From: Phoronis australis | Lineage: Eukaryota > Phoronida > Phoronidae | DNA: 64,000 nt | Direction: 5' to 3' | NCBI GenBank assembly: GCA_002633005.1 | Contig: NMRA01000136.1 | Coordinates: 646,944 to 710,943 of the forward strand | Part shown: in pieces, positions 51,201 to 63,200 of the stretch | How the letters are laid out: the number at the start of each line of letters is the position of its first letter | How positions within the stretch are numbered: position 1 is the first letter of the stretch | Notes under the pieces: generated by a model | What the model was told of the DNA's origin: nothing | Database searches by the model: none | Seen by the model: only the letters and a program-made list of their open reading frames with translations | Translations under genes and position numbers: made by a program

Positions 51201-54200
51201 TCTCCAAAACCCTTTGACATATGTTCATGAAATTTGGCACATATGTTCCATTTATAAATGGGACGGCATGTGCGAATTTTCGGACGGATCTGACTACCGG
51301 TGTGCCCCCTAGTGGCAATTTTAGTTTTTTACGCTTATCTTTGTATCTTCAAAAGTCCTGAACGGATTTTCATGAAATTTGGTATGTAGGCACCTATTAG
51401 TGAGATGATGCTATCCTGCTGTTTTTAGATGGATTCGACATAGTTTGCGCCACCTATTGGCCATTTTTAGTGTTTTCGAGTCTGTTTTTGTGCGTCCACC
51501 CCTCTATCAACCAAACCGCTCAAAGAATGATTGTGAAAATTGGCATGTATATGCTTACTATGTAGAGGATGGTTGACGATGATTTTTCGACGATTTCGAC
51601 CACTGTGGCGCCTCCTAGTGGCAGTTTTGTTTTTTTTGCGCCTAAGGCTGTACCTCCTAAACCGTTCACAAGATCGTTACGAAATTGTGTAAGCATATTT
51701 ATATGATGTTAACAACAGAAGATGACGACTTTTGGACGGATCCGACTACCGGTGTGCCCCCTAGTGGCAATTTTAATTTTTTTACGCTTACCTTTGTATC
51801 TTCAAAAGTCCTGAACGGATTTTCATGAAATTTGGTATGTAGGCACCTATTAGTGCGATGACGCTATCCTCCCGTTTTCGGATGGATTCGACCTAGTTTG
51901 CGACACCCAGTGGCCATTTTTACTGTTTTTGAGTCTGTTTTTTGGCGATATGATTGTGAAAATTGGCATGTATGTTCTTACTATGAAGAGGACAGTTGAT
52001 GCTAAATTTCCCATGACTTTGATTACTGTGGCACCTCCTAGTGGCAGTTTTTTTGCGCCCATGGCTGTATCTCCCAAACCGTTTGCAGGATCTTTACTAA
52101 ATTTAGCAAGTGTATTTATGTGATGTTGACAACGGACGATGACGACTTTAGGATGTTTCTGACTACCGGTATGCCTCTAGTGGCAATTTTAGTATTTTAC
52201 ATTGACCTCTGTATTTTCATAGGTCTTCAGGTGTACACTTTGTGTTACTTCGTGACTATGAAGGAAAAGTTCCAAGTAGAAATTTGTTTCTGGCATTCTA
52301 ATGCTGTGCTAATCTCGTATGTTGGTAAATTTGTTTTTAATTCTATGTTTCAGTGGTGCTTTAAGCAACTGATGCATAGGATGTGCTTGTATTATGAAGA
52401 TCACTCACCTTTTGCCCCTAGCCTATTGAGGAGACAATGACCATGCCTTTCCATTTTGCAAAGTACAACATACTACATATATGCCCTCTGCTGGCCACTT
52501 TATGGTACCAATAAACAACCCTAGAAGGATACCGTATGCGGTGCAATTGTGGGCGCATTTCAACGCTCTGCGTTGCTCTTGTCAAAGTTCGTGTTGACTT
52601 CCACACTATAAATTCCTAATAATTTTCCTAGATTTAGTAGTGAAATCATTGCATTTGGCACCACAGCAGTCAGTATACACCAAACAAGTGCTTAAATTAC
52701 AACAGGAAGTTAACACAAACAAGTCGGCAATTGTTTGGCAAAAATTTGGTCAAAATCAGTGAAACAGATGCCACCAGTGCATGTGCTCATGTGCGTTCTG
52801 TGTTCTTTCACTGACAGGAGGAGCTGAGGTAGAGAATGAACGTATACTTACATGTAGAAATGAAGAGTTAGATATACGTAGGACTCTAAAAATGGGGAAC
52901 GGCATGACCGTATAAACCTTTTTTTCTTCAGTCGACAATTTGCATGATACACCGGGAACCTTTGATTTTAACTTGGCGTTAACCTAAGTGTTGAGCGCTG
53001 ATTACTTATAAGCTTCAAATCCAGCGATATTCCGAAGTAACACAGTGTGGCTTTGCTATTACTACCAGTTGTCTCTGAAAGAACCCTAAAGTGATTAACA
53101 TGTTTCCAAAAAGCCCCGACAAAATGATCTGTAACTCGTCATGATGGCTGGGTGGGAGCCAAATTCATGAAGGGAAATGAATAGGAATGTTTGTGAGATG
53201 GCTAAAACACTCTGTGATTAGAATTTTTGATGGATGGTGTTTCTTGATGACGACTTTTTCACAAATCCATGGTATGTGGTGAATTTGAAGTTTTCAGTGA
53301 GTTATTGTTTGCTGTGTGCAGGGCTCCTACAAGGATTACATAGAGACAGATCAGGAAGTGACTCAAATGTTACAACAGATCACTGATGTCGTTAATGAGA
53401 ATGGAGAGGAATGCAAGGTAGGTGGAACCGTTGAAAGCAGTGTTATGGTTCAGTTGTTAGTGTAAAGTAGGCGGAGACTGTTCAAAGTAAGGAGGGGTTG
53501 TCCTCTGTGTTATGGATTAGTTATTAGTGGTGTAAAGAAGGCTGGGGACTGTTGAAGTAGGGAGGGGTTTGTCTCTTATGGATTTAGTTATTAGAGGTGT
53601 AACATAGGCAGAGGCTGTTGAATTAGGGAGGGGTTTGTCATTGTATTATGGATCAGTTGTCATACATTATAAGATTATGTGACTCGAGGAATGTGGTAAT
53701 AACTGTCCACAGACACTATTCAACGATAAAGGTAGCATTGTGTAGATGCATTATCCATGTCAGGAAATTTCTGATTGAATTTGAGCAAAAGTTATTTCAC
53801 ATTGTAAAATAAGCACTAACCTACCCTGGGTATTCTTCTCCTTGTAGACTCTACTGGACCTCTTCAGCGACTACAGCTTTCTATGGATGCAGGATGTTAA
53901 CCAAACATTCCAACAGTTCCTCAGTGGTGACATGTCACCAAACCCCATGCGTGTACCTAGCCAGTCCAAACCTGGCACTCTTAGGATGTTGGCGTCTGCA
54001 CGCTCCATGGCAACATCAAGGTAAGTGAAGTCCATTTTGTTGGTAAACTCAGTGGTTTGGATTTCCTTGTAGGTACATCTTGAGGGTCTTTGGGTGTTTA
54101 GAAAAAGGTACAGTAGTCATTTACAATGCTTGAACATTTTTGTCAGGCAGATCTTAGGCAAACTCCTTGTTTGTAACTGAGTTGTGGACATATTGCGAAA

Positions 54201-57200
54201 ATTAAAAAAATATGAAAGATTACCCAACCAGAAACCCAGACTTTGTGGTGACAAAAATCAGTTTTAACAAGATTAACCTCTGTGATGGAACTTACATCTG
54301 TGATGACGATATTGCTGTAGTTTTGGCAATTGACACCGGTCATTAAAAGTATTGTTTTTTTATTTATCAAGCCTTTGAATAAAATGTTGTCAGTGACTAG
54401 AATAACTGGGCCACACCAGTTTAACATTCTTTCCAGAGGGGGTGATGATAACTTCCCATTTCACATTCAAATCAACACAACCGAACAATTCCTAAAAAGA
54501 TAAAAAATGTGATTTAGCCTATCCTAAAACTGATTTTTGTATTTCTGAGAATGAAAATTTAAAGCCTGTTCTTGTAGCATCTGTTTTCTCTTCGGTTTTC
54601 TCGTTTCTCTTTTCCTGAATTCAGCTCTTCCTCTTCTAAGTGTTCGTATCCATATCTTTGTCTTCTTTTGCCCAATCTTTCTCTCTCTGTCCACAACACA
54701 GCATGTACAAGCCATTATCTGACAGAGGCAGTGGACAGCACTCTGCCCAAGAGATCCTCACCCAAATGAGTCTTGGTGGAATCAACCTCTCTATGTGTAA
54801 ATCTTTGTCCAACAAACCCTCTTCTGGTATTGGTAAACATCCAGCAAAATCACCATCAAAGCGGAAAAAGTCACTCAACCCAGTGCATGTAGAATGGCAA
54901 TCGTTTCCTAAGCCACGGCGAAACCAGAAAAAGAGCCCCGGGCAATGCAGGCGAAATTTGGAATCGAGTGTGGTGGGGGAAAGTATTGCAGAGGACGCCA
55001 CTAAAGACAGTCTGGCCTCTTCAGAACAAAACATGATTGGAGACTGCTCAGAGGAAGAGGCAATGCTGGAGTTTGAAAAAGCCATGAGACGCAATGAAGT
55101 CAAGGGAACTTCAGCGTTGTTTAAGATGTATGCTGTACAACCTTTATTTGAGTTGTGTTGAATTTTCATTTGAACAAGTTTGAAGCATTAACCCAAACTG
55201 CTTGCATCACGTGCTGACTCTAAACAATGTTTTGCAATTGCTTAGTTTCTGTTTGAAGCCCATACCACACTAAAGATTTAGAGCATAAAAGTTTTTTGAG
55301 CACTACGTGACAGAAAAGTGGAATTGTTTATATCAACATTTTTCAACCAAAATAAATCTGAAGTTTATGTTACAGTTTAATTTAAATTCTGTGGATTTTT
55401 AGTAATGATGTGAACTTCTCAACAACATGAAATGCTTGATCTTTTATTAAATCATTAAATTTAAAAGCTTCAACCCACCTGACAGCTGATTTCCAGTGTC
55501 AAGACGTTTTATTACGTGTGATTTAGACCACCTGCTGTTTGTATAAATTTGGTGTCTGCTTGTTATTTACTAATAAATTGTTATAGTAACTTGTGGCACT
55601 TGACAGCTGCTCTTTCCAAAACTCAAAAAGTGAATGGCTCTCATAGGTTTTATAGGTTGAGAAACAATATGGTTGCTAGGAGTTACACCAACAGGTAGGA
55701 TTTGTCTTGACCTTTTACTGTCAACAACGTCATTTGTGACAAAGCATCTGCATGCAATGGCATTGTTCTAGAAGTGCTATAACTCTTCTGGTGATGGGGT
55801 CACTTAGAAGTGGCCAAATCAGGTGGTTTGGGGCTTGTGTGGTGCTGTTAAAGCTGCTTGTGCCTGTCTGCAAGTTCCTAAAAGGTTCTGGTCTTTGACT
55901 TCTGTTACTTTCTATGTTGATTATGACTTCTATGTTCAATGTGCGGTTGCATGATGCAGTCCTAAATAGGGACTCCCTCAACCTTTCACTACATTTGTGG
56001 ACTTGTGCAAACCCTTTCCAGTGCTATTTTATCTTCATTACTGAGTCAATTCTTAACTCTAATACACGCCATGAGTGAGCTTTACATTGAATTCTCAATA
56101 GTATTCAAAACAACTAGGCACTTCTTCATGTAAAGTGGGAACCTCTTCATGTAATGTGGGAAGCTCTTCATGTTACGTCCCTAATTTAATGACTACACCA
56201 TCAGTTCCTATTCGTGCATTTGCATTAAAATAAGGGTTCAGTTTTGTGATATATTTTTGGAAAATAATAAAAGTAAAAGGGGAGCTCATGATAGAAAAGC
56301 AAAACATGTGAGTGAATGAACAAAGACACAAATGTGCAGAAGATTTTGGAAACTTAGTTGAGTGCCTATTTTGCTCTGTTTCATGTAACGGTGTACAGAT
56401 GTGTTGGGGTACTCATCAACTAACAGGTGGGCTAAATACACTGCAATTGTTTAGACTATTTTGGTAATGTTTAGTAGTTACCTGGAGGTACCTGTTGTGA
56501 TGTTATGGATGACTAATCGTGTCCCCATTCTTTCACCTGGACAGGAGGAGATGTAATCTACTTGGTTGATGATGCCAACATATTGTATTGAGCGTCAGCG
56601 CCAGGATTGTCTCTTCTAGTGTTTTTTCTGTATTTGTTTTTTGTGTCTTTATAATTCACTGGTTCACAAGTAATTATGAGACAGTTACATTAGTTGCGAC
56701 TTTGTGATGTATAGTCTGATGTGGCCTCCACGTACAGTGGCGTTGGAAGCATTTCCATAGTGGTTGGCCAAATAGCTATCAAAGTCTGCAGTGGTGAGGA
56801 TACGGGAGGGGTGCTTCCTCCCGCAGGGGCATCTGGGGGCTGCCCCAGGAAATTTTGAGAATTAAATTCTCACTTGGTACATTCTGGAAGCCTTGAAATG
56901 CATTCTTTGATGTTACTTTACGGAAAATATTAATCTGGTAGCAAGCGGACCTGCCCAAGCAGTTACGGCTCCAATGACATGTAGTTGGATGACAAGGTAT
57001 TGGCTCTGCAATGTCATCTGCAGTTTGGAAAAAATTGCTTGTGAATGTAATGCTGGTCCGATGTATGATCTTCCTTCTTTTATTGCACCCCCATGTCTCA
57101 TGCCTAGGTCTGATTGAGATGTCTTATTCGCCTTCTTATGAAAATTCTCTCATGACTGTAACTGTAAAACAAATTTGACTATTGACTCTTTTTACTTTAC

Positions 57201-60200
57201 ACCAGTCTGAAGGTAGTGGATTGGTAAGACTGAGTGAGCACTGATTATAATTTTTGATGCAAAATCTCAAAACATGCTTCAAAATTTATTATTTGTGTGT
57301 CATTCGTTATTCATCTTTTTGTGTTTTTTGTCAAGAAGCCTTACTTAGAATGCTACTCTTTAAAATTGATTGTACACTGAGTGTGAATACTATGTAAAAT
57401 GTTTGAATCATTATTTCCATTGAGAGTCTAAATGTTTTTCTTGTGCTACTCGTCCAGTCATGGAAATAGGCTGAATTTTCAGTACCTTTTTCATGTCTTT
57501 TTGACTGCAATTTTCTTGATTGTTGTGAATATTCAATCACTTAATACATTACATCGTGGGCTAACACTGTGTTGACATGACTGAAATACTTGCTCTTACA
57601 TTGCCTTTGACAATATGACCCAAGTGTTAAAATCATATTGGGATTCATTCAGGACATCGTCTGCTAAGAGTAGTATCGAGGCAGCTGGTGTGATGGGCAC
57701 TGCGGAGAAGACGTTCCTGACACCCAAGACGAACCAGATGGAGTTAAATGCCATACCAACACTGGATGAGTTTGATGAAGAAATCAACATATACAAGGTA
57801 TCAGTCACTTATAACAGTTATCAGGTTGTGGAACATTTCTTGATGACGTCTAATTGTTGGTAAAGGTAACCAGTGTCTCTGCTTGGTGCAGCAAAATGCT
57901 TTGGAAACTGCATCCATTACCTAGTGTATTGACCAGTAGATTTGTGTGCACAGTTCTTGTAGCAACTGTGATGGAGAAAGTTGTTTCTACTCATAAAGCA
58001 CATATTGCACTAAAGTCTGTTACCATTAATTGTAATATGTTATGAATATCATGTCCTAATGTATTCAAATACATCCATTTTTAAAATCAGTAGTTGAACA
58101 ATAGGAGGCTTTTTGAAATCTCACCAATCTCCATTTTGAGCTTGGAGGTGATAACTAGTCTGAATATTAGCTTAAAAGTGTGTGGACCATTGTAAATGAT
58201 GGGTGTCATTCACACACAAGTGGCCTTTTGAAATTAACATGTAAGGTCAGTGAATCAAAGCAGTAATTCTTTTTGAACCTTGCTCTTAGTCCTGCAACTA
58301 TTCTAATTGGATTGCATAAGTAAGCACAGGGTTAATGGTTAGCAAAAGGTTAATGGTCCTGGTTGAGAAGATTATTGTTTTATTGTCCCGTGTGGATAGT
58401 TGAATAGCTGAGCCCAGAATGTTAGTGATATGGGGATCATCATCACCACAAAGAAGCTGTCAAGAATCTTCTCAGCAATAACTTTTCAAAACTGGCTATC
58501 GATCACACAACCAGATTCTGCACTTATGCATGTCATAGTGGAGAATCTTAATTCGTAAATTATTTATTGTTCTTTGAAAGTCACAACAATATTTCTCTCA
58601 ATGTTGTGGAGCTGCCTGGCTCCTACTTGGATTGATGACTGACTTCAAGTGAAGGTTCTCGCGAAAATTACATTGCCTACTGGTGACAAGTGTCAAACAT
58701 CAATTGCCAGAGTGTAAAGGTGCCAGGTGATTGCAATATGTCAGGAGAGATAGTTGAGGGAGTTTCCAGAAGTATGATGATTCCAAGTTCATACATTAAG
58801 TACTTCACTTGGATTGTGTAGATGGATGAGCAATCTCTGTTTTTATAGAAATCTCAAATATGAATACTAGAAAGTGACATTATCAGCAAGTCATGTACTG
58901 CAGTGGGAGCATTATTACATGGTACTATTACACAGTAGCCTGAGAATGAGGCTGGTTTTTGCGCGACAAGTTATTAAGCAATGTCTTGATTTGTATTTAA
59001 TAATCTTCAAAATCAGAGACTTTACACCTCAACAGTATGATGTAATCATACATCTTTGGTAGATTTTATTACATTGCCTGCCATTTTGTGCTTCTACCTC
59101 CTTTCATTCTCTTAATAAATGAATGTAACTATAACATGGTTGTGAAACACACAAGTTGTGTGAGTTTATGTTATCAGCAGTGAAGATTCAGTTTTATAGT
59201 GAATGTTATCGTTGTTAACTGCCTTCTTTGATGTTATTCAGACTGCACGTGATGAGATTAGCAGTATCCCTGAGTTCAGAGACGTGGGTTGGCTGAGAGT
59301 AGACATGAAGCCCATCAAACAGGTGCTGACCACTTACGCCAGTAAATGGATGTGGACCTTCACCAAGTACCTCTCAGATCAGGTAGGTTACTTAATATGC
59401 TGATTGAAATGATGTCAATACAAGTTGTTTTTTCCTTTCATGTGAATAGTGTTTATTACTCATCGATAAAATTGTAACACACTGGGTTAATACATGGAAT
59501 TTTCGGTGTAAATAGACAAGAGATTTTAAGAATATTCGGAAAATAACATGATTTTGACATGATGAATTTTTGAAGTGGGGCTTGGATTTTGATTGCACAT
59601 TTTCGCACGATGTCTAACAGCTTTCAGCGATAGTTGTTTATTGTTGTTGTCTAGGTGACAAGCATGCTCACTGATTTGGACGAGTTCCTGAAGAGAATAG
59701 AACCAGAGATTGAGAGTATCACTGGGGAAGAAAGGGACACCGTTTCTTTTATGAAGATGATGAGATTGTTCAATGAAGTGAGTGGTCATTAGAGGAAATG
59801 ATTGCAGGCGGTCTGGTACATGTTGTTTACAGTAAACGAAGCTGAGGAGATAGAGACCTGACTCAAGGGTTTAGCAGTGTGCTGCTGTGGAACCTTTGAT
59901 ATAAGAAGTGGACAGTCACGTGTCCTGCTGTGTCACACTGTCTCCTTAATGGTCGTTATGCTGAATTTTTTTAACTTGGACAGAATATACAATTTTTTGA
60001 TTTGTTGTTAATTAACATGAGTGGGTATTTTGAATGTCATAAAAAATAAACTAAACAAGAATTTCTATGAGTATTACCAGGATTAAAATATACAACATCG
60101 ATTGTATTTTCAATATTGTATATTTTGATACTTATAATGTTGCTGGTAATTTGTGTACCTCAGATCTAAAGCCACTATTGACTTTGAGGGGTGCTGCTCT

Positions 60201-63200
60201 TCAACACCAACAAAACTTGCATCTCATTCTCCTCCCAGATTTCATTAACAAAAGACTGAATCATTTTATCTCACTATTTATAGTGACTGGCTCCAGTGAG
60301 GATGTGCTATAATATTATTGTTCTTCTCCAGGTGTCTGCCAAACAGAACGAGATGGACGGGAAGTTTACTGCTATGCACCGCACAGTGCTGCTACTCAAG
60401 AAATACGGCCAAGCTCTCCCTGATAGCACGCAGACATTGTTCAATGCAGCCCCTGGTCGCTGGAGCAACCTGAAGACTAAGGTATCCCTGGCCAAACAGA
60501 GGTTGGGACCAAGAATACAAGAAGAATCCAAACGCATCACCAAGGTGATTATACCTAGGAGTTGTCAGTCAATTCCTTTATTTAGCATGTTTGTAACACA
60601 TTTTGCTCTGACTTATAGGATTGTGCTGTTATAAATTGTCTTGATATCAATGCACTGATTTATACTAATACAATCATATGCACATCCAAATTTGGGTTAG
60701 GTATTTGCTATTAAGTCTGACTTGGTTTCTCTAATCGGCTAGTGGTACCGACAGCTCAGATGACTAGAGCATCTGCACGGTTAGCTGAGAGTCCCAGGTT
60801 TAAATCCCTGTCGGGACAGAGGTCTTTTCAGGCTTAACTATTATAGATCTCACGATGTGATCAACATATTTATTCTTGCTTATATCTTACTCTCTGTTAT
60901 TTTTCATAACAGCCCTAAGTCACGTGGCAGTTGACCTTTCTCTATACATGATTAATGTGGTAATTTTTCGGTTTTTCTCTAATAGTATATGAAATATATT
61001 GCTATCTTTAATGTCTAGTTAATCTGTTGGTTAAAATGTAGACCTTGCTCCGCTAAATTATTTCTCTTTTTGAATGGATTTTCCGATATGTTGTTTCAGG
61101 ATCTTGAAGCATTTGGTGAGCGTGTTCATGAGGTCAACAATCGTCTGAGTGGGTCGGATGTGTTCAACCGTGAGTGCAGTATTGGCGATGCCTGGTCCAG
61201 TATCGACGAGTTTGTCAAGCAGTTGACAGTTCTTGAGAATGAGGCTCAGGACCTGATTGAGTTACAAGAGCTGCTGGAGACCTCTGTTGTCAACTTCTCC
61301 ATACTACCACAGTAAGCAAATGTGCCGTTACTGGAATGAAATGCATCGGCAAAAAGTGCTGTAACCAATAATTTGTGAATATCTCATTACTCTTCTGGTA
61401 TAACAAGAGATTAATTTTTACTGTTAGATAGCCTGTTGGTCAACATTTATCATATTTTGTGTATTTTGTTCCGTTATTTGAATTGAATGCCACTATTTTC
61501 ATAGGAACTTTAAAAAACCTAACGAAAAATAATAGACAAGTGTGCCTTGCAACTACCTTGAAGCCTGTACAGACAGTATGAGAGCGCAATGATTTGTCGA
61601 GTATCTTCTGTCCAGATCATTTAACATGTACAATAACATGCCAACCGCATGGTCATCCATTGCTAGTTCACGTAATTGAAGAGAGCAAGATTTATAGCTT
61701 ATTGCTGAGTCATCACTGTGAATACTTGATTTATTTGTTGAAACTGTTTAGATGAGCTAGAACCAATGGCCACACCTGTCAGCCTTGCATGATCCTTGTG
61801 AGTCTAGACCACATCACCATGGCAACCTGTTATTTACATATAGCCATTCAGTGTGACTATCAGTGTTCATACTGTGATCATTTCTTGTTCAGGTGCCATC
61901 ATGACCTTGACAACCTTAAGGAGGTGTGGGAGACAGTCCGTCTTATAGATGAGCAGCAGAGTGAGTGGAAGCGCCACCGTTGGCAGAAGATGAACACTAG
62001 GTTCTTGCGAGAGGAGACGGGCAAACAGCTGGAGGTAGTGGAAGGCTTGGTGGAAGATGTACACCTGTGGGATGTTTACCTAGGTCTGAAGGAGTCTATC
62101 ACTACCATACAGGTATGGGTAGTGAGGAGAGTTGTGATGAATGATGTGCTGTAATAATGGAAATTATTATCAATTTTATCTTAACATTCTTGGGAGTATT
62201 AGATGGCTATAATAATCTACAATAAAGTTTTCTCAAATTTGACTCAAAGTAACCGCCAGCATTGTCATTTATCATATTCAAAAAACCCTACTGCTTTGTC
62301 AAAAAATGCATGAAATTTCATTAGCAATGACAAATGTACAATGTAAACATCCAAATAATGATTTCAATCTTCTGTTCATTTTTGTTGAAAATGGCAATAA
62401 AATAACATTTCACTGTTGTGCCACATTACATTCAAAACTGAAGAAAGTTTACTACCATAGACAGTCAAGTCAGCATATTGTACCAACTAACAGACACGTT
62501 ACCTGTCCTTGTGGTACCATTATCTCTGCTCCCTTTCCGCAAATAATAAGTGATGTACATAAGGTACTTAGTAGAAGTTGTTGTTTGTGCTGTCCAGATC
62601 CAGTTTGTTATACACCATTCAGATTTACTGGGTGTAAAAACAGTTTTAGTAGCATCTAATGTGTGTGTGTAGTGACATTGCAAGCAGTGCTTAATCATCG
62701 TTACTGCTTTGTGTTTTGGTTTATTTGCAAATTGTTTGTAACCTTTCTCTCCTTTGTTGTGGTAGGCGTGTCTACCACTGATAGATGACCTCAGTAACCC
62801 TGCAATGAGAACGCGTCATTGGAAGCAGCTAGTGAGAGTGACGGGTGGTGCCCTGCAAATAGACAATGACACACTGAAGAGAATGACCTTGGGTGAACTA
62901 CTAGGACTGGGGCTACAAAGTAAGTTTGAATCTGAGTACAAAAACTGCTATGACATCTTCATGTAATATTTTGAGTTGATTTGTGGTTTGATTTTTGTAT
63001 TTTCAAAGCTGTAATGTGCAAATATTGTGAAAATATTCTGAAGTAGTGTTCATAATGCTAAACCAAATTCAAATTATTGTGCTCAGGGATTCAGCAATGA
63101 AACAACTTTTGCATTTAGGGACTTAATTTATTGAGGTTTGCAATTTTAAAGGATCAGAGTGGAAACTACTTTTAACTATAATTTAACTTAATTTCTTTTG

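Noticed and set aside
60745-60819. Functional tRNA gene
   Set aside because: Poor acceptor-stem pairing, a spaced A box and intronic setting fit a SINE head better.
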